Shown here one piece after another: positions 36,452 through 44,849 of a stretch of DNA of 64,000 nucleotides. The translations under genes were made by a program, and so were the position numbers. The notes below the pieces were generated by a model, which saw only the letters and a program-made list of their open reading frames with translations, did no database searches and was not told where the DNA came from. Origin of the DNA: Ruminococcus flavefaciens (GTDB taxonomy: Bacteria > Bacillota > Clostridia > Oscillospirales > Ruminococcaceae); assembly GCF_900119075.1 (NCBI RefSeq), contig NZ_FPIP01000012.1:23893-87892 (forward strand). The letters run 5' to 3'. How positions within the stretch are numbered: position 1 is the first letter of the stretch; the number at the start of each line of letters is the position of its first letter.

Positions 36452-38050
36452 ATGAAAATGACTTTTATCGGTGCTACCCATGAAGTTACGGGCAGCTGTA
36501 CCTATATAGAAGCCTGCGGCAAGAAGTTCCTTGTGGACTTCGGTATGCAGCAGGGCGAGGACATCTTCGAGAACGTGCAGGTACCTGTATCTCCGTCCAA
36601 TATCGACTTCGTTCTCCTCACTCACGCACACATCGACCATTCGGGACTGCTTCCCCTGCTCTATGCAGGCGGATTTCAGGGCGAGATATACGCTACGGAG
36701 GCTACCTCCAATCTCTGCTCCGTAATGCTCCGAGACAGTGCGCACATTCAGGAATTTGAAGCGGAATGGCGAAGCCGTAAGGCTGCAAGACGCGGCGAGC
36801 CCGACTACGAGCCCCTCTACACTATGGACGACGCTATCGGAGCTATCGAGCTTTTCGTTCCCCACCGCTATGAGCAGGAATTTGAGGTATGCGAGGGCAT
36901 AAAGGTGCTCTTCCGCGACGCAGGTCATCTTCTGGGCTCGTCAAGCATACTCCTCACCATAACCGAGAACGGCATTACCAAGACTATTGCTTTTTCGGGC
37001 GATATCGGCAACACCTATCAGCCCCTTATCCGCGACCCTCAGTACATCGAGGCTGCCGATTACGTGGTCATGGAGTCCACCTACGGAAACCGCATACACG
37101 ACCGCCCTACGGACTACACAGCTTCTCTTGCCCGTGTTCTGCAGGAGACCTTTGACCGCGGCGGCAGTGTCATTATCCCCTCATTCGCAGTGGGCAGAAC
37201 TCAGGAAATGCTCTACTTTATCCGTCATATCAAGTCCGAGGGACTTGTCTCAAGGCACGACGGCTTCCCTGTTTACGTTGACAGCCCTCTCGCCAACGAG
37301 GCTACGGAAATTTTCATCAGCAACCGCGAGAGCTGCTACGACGAGGAGGCTCTCTCCTTTGTCCGTCAGGGCATAAACCCTATCAGCTTCGACGACCTTA
37401 TCAGGACTGTCAGCAGTGACGACTCCCGTGCTATAAACGACGATCCGCGCCCCAAGGTAATCATCTCCGCCAGCGGTATGTGCGAGGCAGGCCGTATCAA
37501 GCACCACCTCAAGCATAACCTCTGGAAAAAAGAGAACACCATTCTTTTCGTAGGTTATCAGGCAGGAAACACCCTCGGCAGAGCCCTTGTTGACGGTGCA
37601 AAGCGCGTAAAGCTATTCGGTGAAACTGTCAAGGTAGCCGCAAAGATAATGCAGCTCCCCGGTATCAGCGGTCACGCAGACATGAACGGTCTCCTTGCAT
37701 GGGCTAAATCGATCAAGGGAGTACAGCGCTTTTTCATCAATCACGGCGAGGCAACAGGCTCAGAGAGCTTTGCACAGAGGCTCCGCGACGAGCTTGGCGC
37801 AGAGGTATACGTCCCCTACAGCGGTGCGGAGTTCGATATTGCCGAGAATGTGGTAACTATCGACGCCGAGCCTATCCCGATACCAAAGAAACGCAACAGC
37901 GCAAACTTCAGCATCACCTACAGCGACCTCGTTGCGGCTTCCGACCGCCTTGCGGCTCTTATCAGAGACTCCGACGGCAGGACAAACGCGGATATGCGCC
38001 AGCTCACCGAGGCTATCCACAAGCTCTGCGACGAGTGGAAATTACCGTAA
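36452..38050 (+). CDS. MBL-fold beta-CASP nuclease (Ysh1/CPSF-like)
   Basis: 532 residues. Metallo-beta-lactamase motifs: LLTHAHIDHSG (two zinc sites), DAGHLLGSS, FSGDIGN, then the beta-CASP region (MESTYGNR, SFAVGRTQEML, VIISASGMCEAGR with the motif B region, and PGISGHADMNGL with the motif C His). This pattern defines RNA-processing nucleases related to CPSF-73 and bacterial RNase J, but without the RNase J C-terminal domain. Probable role: RNA cleavage or 5' exonuclease action. ATG after GGAGGA. Single-gene unit. Confidence 0.92.
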   Translation: MKMTFIGATHEVTGSCTYIEACGKKFLVDFGMQQGEDIFENVQVPVSPSNIDFVLLTHAHIDHSGLLPLLYAGGFQGEIYATEATSNLCSVMLRDSAHIQEFEAEWRSRKAARRGEPDYEPLYTMDDAIGAIELFVPHRYEQEFEVCEGIKVLFRDAGHLLGSSSILLTITENGITKTIAFSGDIGNTYQPLIRDPQYIEAADYVVMESTYGNRIHDRPTDYTASLARVLQETFDRGGSVIIPSFAVGRTQEMLYFIRHIKSEGLVSRHDGFPVYVDSPLANEATEIFISNRESCYDEEALSFVRQGINPISFDDLIRTVSSDDSRAINDDPRPKVIISASGMCEAGRIKHHLKHNLWKKENTILFVGYQAGNTLGRALVDGAKRVKLFGETVKVAAKIMQLPGISGHADMNGLLAWAKSIKGVQRFFINHGEATGSESFAQRLRDELGAEVYVPYSGAEFDIAENVVTIDAEPIPIPKKRNSANFSITYSDLVAASDRLAALIRDSDGRTNADMRQLTEAIHKLCDEWKLP

Positions 38051-38060
38051 ATATGCACAA

Positions 38061-38089
38061 AAAAAGGACAGCTCAAAGCTGTCCTTTTT
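38061..38089 (+). terminator. terminator of the beta-CASP nuclease gene
   Basis: A5-GGACAGC, TCAAA loop, GCTGTCC-T5. The same GGACAGC stem is used after purL (26455-26484). Confidence 0.93.
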
Positions 38090-38140
38090 CTGAACAGGGC
38101 TTTTTTTGATTAGTTTGGAACTTTTTTAACAAATAATGGC

Positions 38141-38170
38141 TTGTCACATTCGGAACGGCGATGATATAAT
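38141..38170 (+). promoter_or_regulatory. promoter of the LRR-dockerin gene
   Basis: TTGTCA 38141-38146, 18-base spacer, TATAAT 38165-38170. Confidence 0.72.
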
Positions 38171-38202
38171 TAATTATAAACTTATATTCAGGAGGATATT
38201 TT

Positions 38203-39330
38203 ATGAAAATAACAAAAATAGTCGCAGCAGCAATGGCACTCCTTATTACAGGCAGTTCACTGTCATATATACAGAAATATTCACCGAATACGGCAATTGC
38301 TGACAGCTCAGGCTATGTACCCTTATATGTGGAAGGCAGTCTCGGCTTTGCAATATATGACAACAAAACCGCAACAGTCGCTTATTGTAACAGCAAAGCT
38401 TCAGGGAAAATAGTTATCCCTTCTAAAGTAAAGGGCATTCCCGTAACCGGAATTGACAAAAAAGCATTTTTTGACAACGACGACATCACAACTGTTGTAA
38501 TACCTGATACCGTTAAGATTATTGATTCATACGCTTTTGAAGGCTGTGCCAATCTTGAATATGTTGATTTTGGAAACAGTTTGGAAACTATAGGTGATTA
38601 CGCCTTTAGCCGCTGTCTCTCCCTGAAAGAAGCGAATATGCCTGCCTCACTGAAAAGCTTGGGAACAGAAAGTTTTTCATCATGTAGCAGAATGAAAAAA
38701 GCAACAATAGGCGGCAGAGTAAAAAGGATAGAAGCAGCAGCTTTTTCAGGCTGTGACAGTCTGGAATCAGTATATATTCCCGATTCTGTACAGGAAATAG
38801 GAACATTGGCATTTTGGCTGTGCACAAGCTTAAAAAATATAACTATCCCCCAAAGTGTTACTCTTATGGAATATGCCGTTTTTGAAGATTGCCCGGACCT
38901 TAAGAGCATAAAAATAATGAACCCGAAATGTGAGATTATCCCCTATATATACAAGGATTCCGCATGGAAATACTGGACTCTTGGTAATCCCAAGAAAACG
39001 ACAGTTATAGGCTACGCTAATTCTACAGCGGAAGAGTTCACAAACGAGTCAGGACATCGTTTCGTCGAGATCGGAGGTCTTGGCGATGTAAACGAAGACG
39101 GTCTTATAAATGCCATCGACGCTTCCGATATTCTTTCAGTCTATGCAAAGACAGCTACCAAGAAAACAAAGCCCACAAGCGACGAACTTTCCGACTGTGA
39201 CGTAAACAAGGACGGCTCTGTGAACGCAGTTGACGCTTCATATGTTCTCTCATACTATGCGTATACGTCCACCAACAAGGACAAGGGCGACGACAAGCTT
39301 GACTTTGTTACATACGTCATGAATACCTGA
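38203..39330 (+). CDS. secreted LRR_5/dockerin protein
   Basis: 375 residues. Signal peptide about 1-34 with a hydrophobic core (AAAMALLITGSSLS). BspA-type LRR_5 repeats (about seven units of the form IPDSVQEIGTLAFWLCTSLKNI) run to about 275, and a type I dockerin occupies about 298-365 with GDVNEDGLINAIDAS and CDVNKDGSVNAVDAS calcium loops. Unlike the two paralogues at 14.8-19 kb it has no threonine linker and no Ig-like unit. It probably attaches to the cellulosome and mediates binding; no catalytic residues seen. ATG follows AGGAGG. Confidence 0.88.
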   Translation: MKITKIVAAAMALLITGSSLSYIQKYSPNTAIADSSGYVPLYVEGSLGFAIYDNKTATVAYCNSKASGKIVIPSKVKGIPVTGIDKKAFFDNDDITTVVIPDTVKIIDSYAFEGCANLEYVDFGNSLETIGDYAFSRCLSLKEANMPASLKSLGTESFSSCSRMKKATIGGRVKRIEAAAFSGCDSLESVYIPDSVQEIGTLAFWLCTSLKNITIPQSVTLMEYAVFEDCPDLKSIKIMNPKCEIIPYIYKDSAWKYWTLGNPKKTTVIGYANSTAEEFTNESGHRFVEIGGLGDVNEDGLINAIDASDILSVYAKTATKKTKPTSDELSDCDVNKDGSVNAVDASYVLSYYAYTSTNKDKGDDKLDFVTYVMNT

Positions 39331-39338
39331 TATCATTG

Positions 39339-39369
39339 CGGCAGGAGTGCTCCCCTGCCGTATTTTTTT
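39339..39369 (+). terminator. terminator of the LRR-dockerin gene
   Basis: CGGCAGG/CCTGCCG stem followed by TATTTTTTT. Confidence 0.92.
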
Positions 39370-39470
39370 GTAAAAAAAGCTCTAAAAGCTACTAAAAACA
39401 GATTTGCCCTACCTATTTTTATGGCTTTTGACGAATATTGCCTGCTCCGCAAAAATTTCGGCTTTATATA

Positions 39471-39499
39471 TTGACATATTTTGAACAAAGGAGTATAAT
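39471..39499 (+). promoter_or_regulatory. serC-serA promoter
   Basis: Perfect consensus: TTGACA 39471-39476, 17-base spacer, TATAAT 39494-39499. Confidence 0.9.
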
Positions 39500-39557
39500 T
39501 TATATTGTATTGCAAATACTTCTTATTTTTATAATATATAACTTGGAGGTTTTTAAC

Positions 39558-40643
39558 ATGAGCAGAGTTTACAACTTCAGTGCAGGTCCTGCTGTTCTCC
39601 CTGAGGAAGTTCTCAAGGAATGTGCAGAGGAAATGATGGATTACAAGGGCTGCGGTATGTCCGTTATGGAGATGTCCCACCGTTCAAAGGTTTATGATGA
39701 GATAATCAAGGAAGCAGAGAAGGATCTCCGCGACCTCATGAATATCCCTGACAACTACAAGGTGATCTTCGTACAGGGCGGCGCAAATCTTCAGTTCGCA
39801 GAGGTTCCTATGAACCTTATGAAGAAGGGCAAGGCTGCTTACATCATCACAGGTCAGTGGGCTAAGAAGGCTGCTGCTGAAGCTGAGAAGTACGGCGAGG
39901 TAGTAAGAGTCGCTTCTTCTGCTGACAAGACATTCTCTTATATCCCTGATTGCTCAGACCTTGATATTCCCGAAGATGTTGACTATGTTTACATCTGCGA
40001 GAACAACACTATCTACGGTACAAAGTTCTGGGAGCTCCCAAATACAAAGGGCCACGAGCTGGTTGCTGACGTAAGCTCATGCTTCCTTTCAGAGCCTGTT
40101 GACGTAAAGAAGTACGGCGTTATCTACGGCGGCGTTCAGAAGAACGTTGGTCCTGCAGGCGTTCAGATCATCATCGTTCGTGAGGATCTCATCGCTGACG
40201 GTCCTGCATTCAAGCAGACTCCTACAATGATGGACTGGAAGATACAGGCTGATAACGAGTCTCTCTACAATACACCTCCTACATATGGCATCTATGTATG
40301 CGGCAAGGTATTCAAGTGGATCAAGAAAATGGGCGGCCTTGAGGGCATGAAGGCTCACAACGAGAAGAAGGCTAAGATCCTCTATGATTTCCTCGACAGC
40401 AGCAAGATGTTCAAGGGCACAGTTGAAAAGAAGGACCGCTCACTCATGAACGTTCCGTTCATCACAGGCAATGATGAGCTTGACAAGAAGTTCATTGCTG
40501 AGTCAGATGCAGCAGGCTTCAAGAACCTCAAGGGCCACAGATCTGTCGGCGGTATGAGAGCTTCTATCTACAACGCTATGCCTATCGAAGGCGTTGAAAA
40601 GCTCGTTGCTTTCATGAAGAAGTTCGAGGAAGAGAATTCCTGA
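39558..40643 (+). CDS. serC: phosphoserine aminotransferase
   Basis: PLP enzyme converting 3-phosphohydroxypyruvate to phosphoserine, 361 residues. NFSAGPAVLP at the start, the substrate loop GCGMSVMEMSHRS, and GGVQKNVGP with the PLP lysine are all present. True start is ATG 39558 after TTGGAGG; the open frame reaches 40 codons upstream through the promoter, which cannot be coding. Directly followed by serA (40 bases), forming a serine operon; no serB is seen. The codon use (GCT, AAG, CTC) looks like that of a highly expressed gene. Confidence 0.97.
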   Translation: MSRVYNFSAGPAVLPEEVLKECAEEMMDYKGCGMSVMEMSHRSKVYDEIIKEAEKDLRDLMNIPDNYKVIFVQGGANLQFAEVPMNLMKKGKAAYIITGQWAKKAAAEAEKYGEVVRVASSADKTFSYIPDCSDLDIPEDVDYVYICENNTIYGTKFWELPNTKGHELVADVSSCFLSEPVDVKKYGVIYGGVQKNVGPAGVQIIIVREDLIADGPAFKQTPTMMDWKIQADNESLYNTPPTYGIYVCGKVFKWIKKMGGLEGMKAHNEKKAKILYDFLDSSKMFKGTVEKKDRSLMNVPFITGNDELDKKFIAESDAAGFKNLKGHRSVGGMRASIYNAMPIEGVEKLVAFMKKFEEENS

Positions 40644-40683
40644 GATAATTTTTGATACTATATTGTAAAGGAGTTTTACTGAA

Positions 40684-41844
40684 ATGTACAAGATTCAGAC
40701 ATTAAATAAGATATCAGCTATCGGCACAGATATTTTTGACAAGAGCAAGTACTCAGTAGCAGAAGATATCGCTAATCCTGACGCTATCATGGTTCGTTCA
40801 GCTAAAATGCACGATATGCAGTTCGGCGACAACCTTCTCGCTATCGCACGTGCAGGCGCAGGCGTAAACAATATCCCTGTTGAGCGCTGCGCACAGGAGG
40901 GTATCTGCGTATTCAATACTCCCGGCGCTAACTCAAACGCTGTTAAGGAGCTTGCTATCTGCGCACTTCTCCTTGCTTCAAGAAAGATAGTTGAGGCAGC
41001 TTCATGGGCAGCTTCACTCAAGGGCACACCTGACGCTCCAAAGACAGTTGAGGGCGGCAAGTCAAAGTTTGCAGGTCCTGAGATCGCAGGCAAGACACTG
41101 GGTATCATCGGTCTCGGCGCTATCGGCGGTAAGATCGCTAACGCTGCTGAGTCTCTCGGCATGAAGGTTATCGGCTACGATCCATTCCTTTCAGTAGGCG
41201 CTGCTCTTCACCTTGAGCCTTCCGTAAAGATAGTTTCCGATATCAACGAGATATACACAAACAGCGATTACATCACAATTCATATGCCTTACACTCCTCA
41301 GACAAAGAACACTATCGACGCTGAGCAGATAGCTATGATGAAGGACGGCGTTCGTCTTATCAACCTCGCAAGAGGCGAGCTCATCAACAGCGAAGCAGTA
41401 GTTAAGGCTATTGCTGAGGGCAAGGTTGCCAAGTACGTTACAGACTTTGCTGACGATGTAGTTCTCGGCGTTGAGAACGTTATCGTTCTCCCACATCTCG
41501 GCGCTTCAACTCCCGAGAGCGAGGACAACTGCGCTGTTATGGCTGCTGAGGAGCTCATCGAGTACATCGAGAACGGCAACATCAAGAACAGTGTAAATCT
41601 TCCTAATGCTTCAATGAACGCAGTAGGCACAAAGATCTGCATTATCCACAAGAACGTTCCTACAACTATCGCTTCTATCACTTCAGCAGTAGGCAACGAG
41701 GGCATCAACATCGAGAACATGGTAAACGCAAGCAAGAAGGACTTCGCTTACACAATGCTCGACGTAACAGGCGATGTACCTCCTACAGTTGAGGGCAAGA
41801 TAAACGCAGTTGACGGCGTTATCAAGGTAAGAGTTATCAAGTAA
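40684..41844 (+). CDS. serA: D-3-phosphoglycerate dehydrogenase
   Basis: First step of serine synthesis, 386 residues. Rossmann motif GIIGLGAIGGKIA near residue 140, catalytic Arg in NLARGELI, catalytic His in LPHLGASTPESEDNC. A C-terminal ACT domain (about 318-386: ICIIHKNVPTTIASITSAVGNEGINIENM) suggests feedback by serine. This is the short form lacking the intervening domain of the Bacillus enzyme. ATG after AAGGAG. Cotranscribed with serC. Confidence 0.96.
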   Translation: MYKIQTLNKISAIGTDIFDKSKYSVAEDIANPDAIMVRSAKMHDMQFGDNLLAIARAGAGVNNIPVERCAQEGICVFNTPGANSNAVKELAICALLLASRKIVEAASWAASLKGTPDAPKTVEGGKSKFAGPEIAGKTLGIIGLGAIGGKIANAAESLGMKVIGYDPFLSVGAALHLEPSVKIVSDINEIYTNSDYITIHMPYTPQTKNTIDAEQIAMMKDGVRLINLARGELINSEAVVKAIAEGKVAKYVTDFADDVVLGVENVIVLPHLGASTPESEDNCAVMAAEELIEYIENGNIKNSVNLPNASMNAVGTKICIIHKNVPTTIASITSAVGNEGINIENMVNASKKDFAYTMLDVTGDVPPTVEGKINAVDGVIKVRVIK

Positions 41845-41856
41845 GATATAAAAGTC

Positions 41857-41895
41857 AAGTCCCGAAGCGGTCATCAGATCACTTCGGGACTTTTT
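41857..41895 (+). terminator. terminator of serC-serA
   Basis: AAGTCCCGAAG/CTTCGGGACTT, 14-base loop, then T5. Confidence 0.92.
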
Positions 41896-41904
41896 GTTAT
41901 TTCA

Positions 41905-42264
41905 TCATTTTTTCTTAAAGGTCCTCGGGAAACCAATATCCATCTGCAATGTCAGATCATCGCCTGATATGGTGTAATTATACTCAAATGCCAGACCGTA
42001 TTCCTCTTCTTTGCACACTACCTTCTTGTTTGCTTCATCAATAGTGTATGTGCCTGACATATCAGCGTCTTTCGTTACGCCTTTTTCCGAGAATTTTCCG
42101 TTGGATTTAAAGGTTATGGTAGCGCCTTCGTCTCCTGTGCCTTCCCATGTACCGACAAGCTCGTTGCCGCCGCTTCCGCCTTCTCCTCCCGAACAGCCGA
42201 TAAATACTCCCATAATAAGTAAGCATACCGCTGTGAGGACTGCCAATTTAAACACTTTTCTCAT
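41905..42264 (-). CDS. small lipoprotein, DUF5640/lipocalin-like
   Basis: 119 residues from ATG 42264 (MRKVFKLAVL) with GGGAGA upstream. Signal peptide and lipobox FIGC at about residue 24, a Gly/Glu-rich stretch, then a beta-rich domain beginning LVGTWEGTG and containing ITFKSNGKFSEKG and GTYTIDE. This is the pattern of short secreted beta-barrel proteins such as DUF5640. Function unknown. Followed by a related but longer lipoprotein gene upstream on the same strand. Confidence 0.78.
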   Translation of the reverse strand: MRKVFKLAVLTAVCLLIMGVFIGCSGGEGGSGGNELVGTWEGTGDEGATITFKSNGKFSEKGVTKDADMSGTYTIDEANKKVVCKEEEYGLAFEYNYTISGDDLTLQMDIGFPRTFKKK

Positions 42265-42326
42265 ACCAGATCTCCCTTTCCGGATATTTTTATTCAATTA
42301 TATCAGACAAACCACGATTTGTCAAT

Positions 42327-42370
42327 AAAAATGCCATAATACTCCTGAATGTCCTCAGAAATATTATGGC
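42327..42370 (-). terminator. terminator of the 221-residue lipoprotein gene
   Basis: GCCATAAT/ATTATGGC arms with a partly paired interior; the minus strand continues with T5. Confidence 0.75.
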
Positions 42371-42407
42371 TTGAATTTTTATCTCAGGTATTTGCTGAGC
42401 TTTGTTA

Positions 42408-43073
42408 TTACTTTACTCTTGTAAGTGTCTCTGTAGACTTTGAATCCTTGAGCTCAAGTGTATCTCCGTCGACCTTGAACTCAGCTGTTGCCTCTTTGCC
42501 GTCGCCGCCGCTGAGGAAGCCTGAGAAGCCTGATACTGTCAGCTTCTTGCCCTTTGTCTCGTAAGTAAAGAGATTATTGAATACTACCTCGCTCTTTGAG
42601 CCGTCAAAGTCGATAGTGATATCAAGATTTGACTTGTCAAATGAAGAATCTCCCTGCTTCTCCATACCCTGAACGATGCTGTCGTAGAGGATACCGCTGT
42701 CAAGCGAGTACTTTCCGTCGTAGCCCTCGCCGCTCTCAAGCTTTGTCATGACAAGCATATCATTAGTCATTACTGAAACCTTAAGAGTCTTGCCTTCCTC
42801 CTTGATATAGTCCTTGGCAAGAACTGTGCCGCCTACATTGAGACCTTCGCTCTCAAAGTGGAGCAGGCTTGAAGTATCAAGATATACAGAACCCTTTCCG
42901 CCGTCTGTGAAGATGATTCCGCCTCCGTCAACGCTCTGGTCAGTGTTGCTGAGGTCGCTCATAGCCCACTTTCCGACGATCTTGTCTGCGCTCTTCTTTG
43001 CAGAGCTGCCGCATGAAGCGAGAGCACATACTGCAAGTGAGCATACTGTAACAGATGTAATTACCTTTTTCAT
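42408..43073 (-). CDS. lipoprotein, function unknown
   Basis: 221 residues. Signal peptide with lipobox ALASC (Cys20), then a beta-rich domain: IVGKWAMSDL at about 32, IIFTDGGKGSVYLD, LSGGDGKEATAEFKVDGDTLEL and a final TETLTRVK. The GKW...L opening is similar to the neighbouring 119-residue lipoprotein and to lipocalin-like domains of Clostridia, so they may be distant paralogues. It has its own terminator. Confidence 0.78.
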   Translation of the reverse strand: MKKVITSVTVCSLAVCALASCGSSAKKSADKIVGKWAMSDLSNTDQSVDGGGIIFTDGGKGSVYLDTSSLLHFESEGLNVGGTVLAKDYIKEEGKTLKVSVMTNDMLVMTKLESGEGYDGKYSLDSGILYDSIVQGMEKQGDSSFDKSNLDITIDFDGSKSEVVFNNLFTYETKGKKLTVSGFSGFLSGGDGKEATAEFKVDGDTLELKDSKSTETLTRVK

Positions 43074-43307
43074 AAATACCTCCAGTTAGATAAATTCCGT
43101 TCATCAGCTGAGCGGAAATATATAAATGAATAATACGATTTATCCTTCACCCCTGTCGTAAGCCTTCAAAGCTCCGACATTACACATTATATCACGTATT
43201 ATTACACATTGCAAGCAATTCAGTAAAAAGTTATCGAAATGTAATCAAATGTCGCCGCAAAATAAGCAAAAGTAGTTCATTTGCACAGAAAAAAGCCGCT
43301 TTTATCC

Positions 43308-43336
43308 TTGACATCGCCCTGTATTAATGCTAAAAT
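43308..43336 (+). promoter_or_regulatory. promoter of the GH16 gene
   Basis: TTGACA 43308-43313, 17-base spacer, TAAAAT 43331-43336. Confidence 0.82.
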
Positions 43337-43370
43337 TAAGGCAGACATCAACGATTCGGAGGCATTTTTC

Positions 43371-44795
43371 ATGAATAAGATACGTGCTTTTGCGGCAGCC
43401 GCCATGCTGCTGCTTGCCGTACCTGCGTCCGTATACGCAGACGGCAGTATCCCTATGGACTACAACAGCGACGGAGCTGTGAATATATTCGACATGGTAG
43501 AGGCTCGCAAGACTGTGACCTCTGCGGCGGAACTGAAAAGGCTCAGCAGCTTTATCCTCGGCAAGGGCGATATACAGCCCGATGAGGAAGGCTATACCCT
43601 CCTGTGGAGCGACGAGTTCGACGGCTCTGACCTTGATATGGACAAGTGGAGCTATGAGCTGGGCAACTGGAAACTTGATGACAGCGGCAACTATATCACA
43701 GGGGGCTGGGGCAACAACGAACAGGAGTTCTACACATCACAGAATACCACCGTCAAGAACGGAGTCCTCACTATTGCCGCAAAAAAGGAGCAATGGACAG
43801 ACGAGAAGCAGGGCAGCTACGATTACACCTCCGCAAGAATAAGCACTCAGCACAAGTTTTCGGTATGCGGCGGAAAGATAGAAGTCAGGGCTCGCTGCGA
43901 TTCGGGCAAGTCCCTCTGGCCTGCTATATGGATGCTCCCTGAGGACAGCGCCTACGGCGGCTGGGCTTCGTCAGGCGAAATAGACATCATGGAGGGCTGG
44001 GGCAGCACTCCCGAAAAGATATGCGGCACTGTACACTTCGGCGGCACATGGCCGAACAACAAGTACCTCACCAAGGATTACTTCTTCGCGGAAGGCGACA
44101 GCACCGAAAACTGGCATACCTACAGCATAGAATGGGAAAGCGGCGAGATACGCTGGTTCGTGGACGGAAAGCTCTACAGCACTCAGTCGGAGTGGTTCTC
44201 AGAGGGCTTCCAGTACCCTGCCCCCTTTGACCAGAACTTCTACATCATACTCAATCTTGCCGTGGGCGGCGCATTTGACGGTATTGACGGAGTTCACGCC
44301 GATCCGAGCATTTTTGCAAACGGCAGCAAGAACTTCGATATCGACTACGTCCGCGTATACAAAAAGGACGGCAGCGATTTCGTGCCGTCGGAGATGAGCT
44401 CCCTTGCGCTGGATAATTACATCGAAGGTGCAGATGCTGCTGTTACCAATAAGTCGGGCTGCACCACCGTCAATATCAAAAATGCAGGAGAGCTTGAATA
44501 CGCAGTTATGGGACTTCTCCGCGGCAGAGAGGTCAAAGCAGGCGAAAAGCATACTCTCGAATTCGATGTCAGCTCCACAGCAGAGCGCAGTATGGTAGTC
44601 ACCGTGGAGGACAGCTCATATACCCGTTATCTCGACGAAAAGCTGACTGTTACCCCCGAAAAGAAGCACTACAGCTTCGATGTGACATTCGCGCAGGATA
44701 TGGCAGCGGATATAAAGTTCCAGCTTGGAAATATCGACGGAGCCTCCGCTATAGGCGCACATGAGGTCAATTTATACGATATTAAATGGTCATAA
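43371..44795 (+). CDS. secreted GH16 endo-beta-glucanase with N-terminal dockerin-like repeat
   Basis: 474 residues from ATG 43371 after GGAGG. Signal peptide about 1-23. Residues 27-65 contain one dockerin-type calcium loop (DYNSDGAVNIFDMVEARK), only half of a normal dockerin. The GH16 domain lies at about 75-335 with the catalytic motif GEIDIMEGWG (two Glu and the Asp), WPAIWMLP and WHTYSIEWE. The C-terminal 135 residues have the CBM_4_9 jelly-roll pattern (EKHTLEFDVSS, FQLGN). Laminarin or mixed-linkage beta-glucan is the likely substrate from the family. The promoter lies inside the longer open frame, which rules out the upstream start. Confidence 0.9.
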   Translation: MNKIRAFAAAAMLLLAVPASVYADGSIPMDYNSDGAVNIFDMVEARKTVTSAAELKRLSSFILGKGDIQPDEEGYTLLWSDEFDGSDLDMDKWSYELGNWKLDDSGNYITGGWGNNEQEFYTSQNTTVKNGVLTIAAKKEQWTDEKQGSYDYTSARISTQHKFSVCGGKIEVRARCDSGKSLWPAIWMLPEDSAYGGWASSGEIDIMEGWGSTPEKICGTVHFGGTWPNNKYLTKDYFFAEGDSTENWHTYSIEWESGEIRWFVDGKLYSTQSEWFSEGFQYPAPFDQNFYIILNLAVGGAFDGIDGVHADPSIFANGSKNFDIDYVRVYKKDGSDFVPSEMSSLALDNYIEGADAAVTNKSGCTTVNIKNAGELEYAVMGLLRGREVKAGEKHTLEFDVSSTAERSMVVTVEDSSYTRYLDEKLTVTPEKKHYSFDVTFAQDMAADIKFQLGNIDGASAIGAHEVNLYDIKWS

Positions 44796-44798
44796 TGT

Positions 44799-44835
44799 AA
44801 AACTCCCCGAAAGCTATTCTTTTGGGGAGTTTTTT
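44799..44835. terminator. bidirectional terminator between GH16 and the glycosyltransferase gene
   Basis: AAAACTCCCC and GGGGAGTTTTTT arms; serves both convergent genes. Confidence 0.9.
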
Positions 44836-44849
44836 CAGCTTAGCTGCTT

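Noticed and set aside
39438..39557. N-terminal extension of serC
   Set aside because: It would run through the consensus promoter; the family start MSRVYNFSAGPA with TTGGAGG fits ATG 39558.
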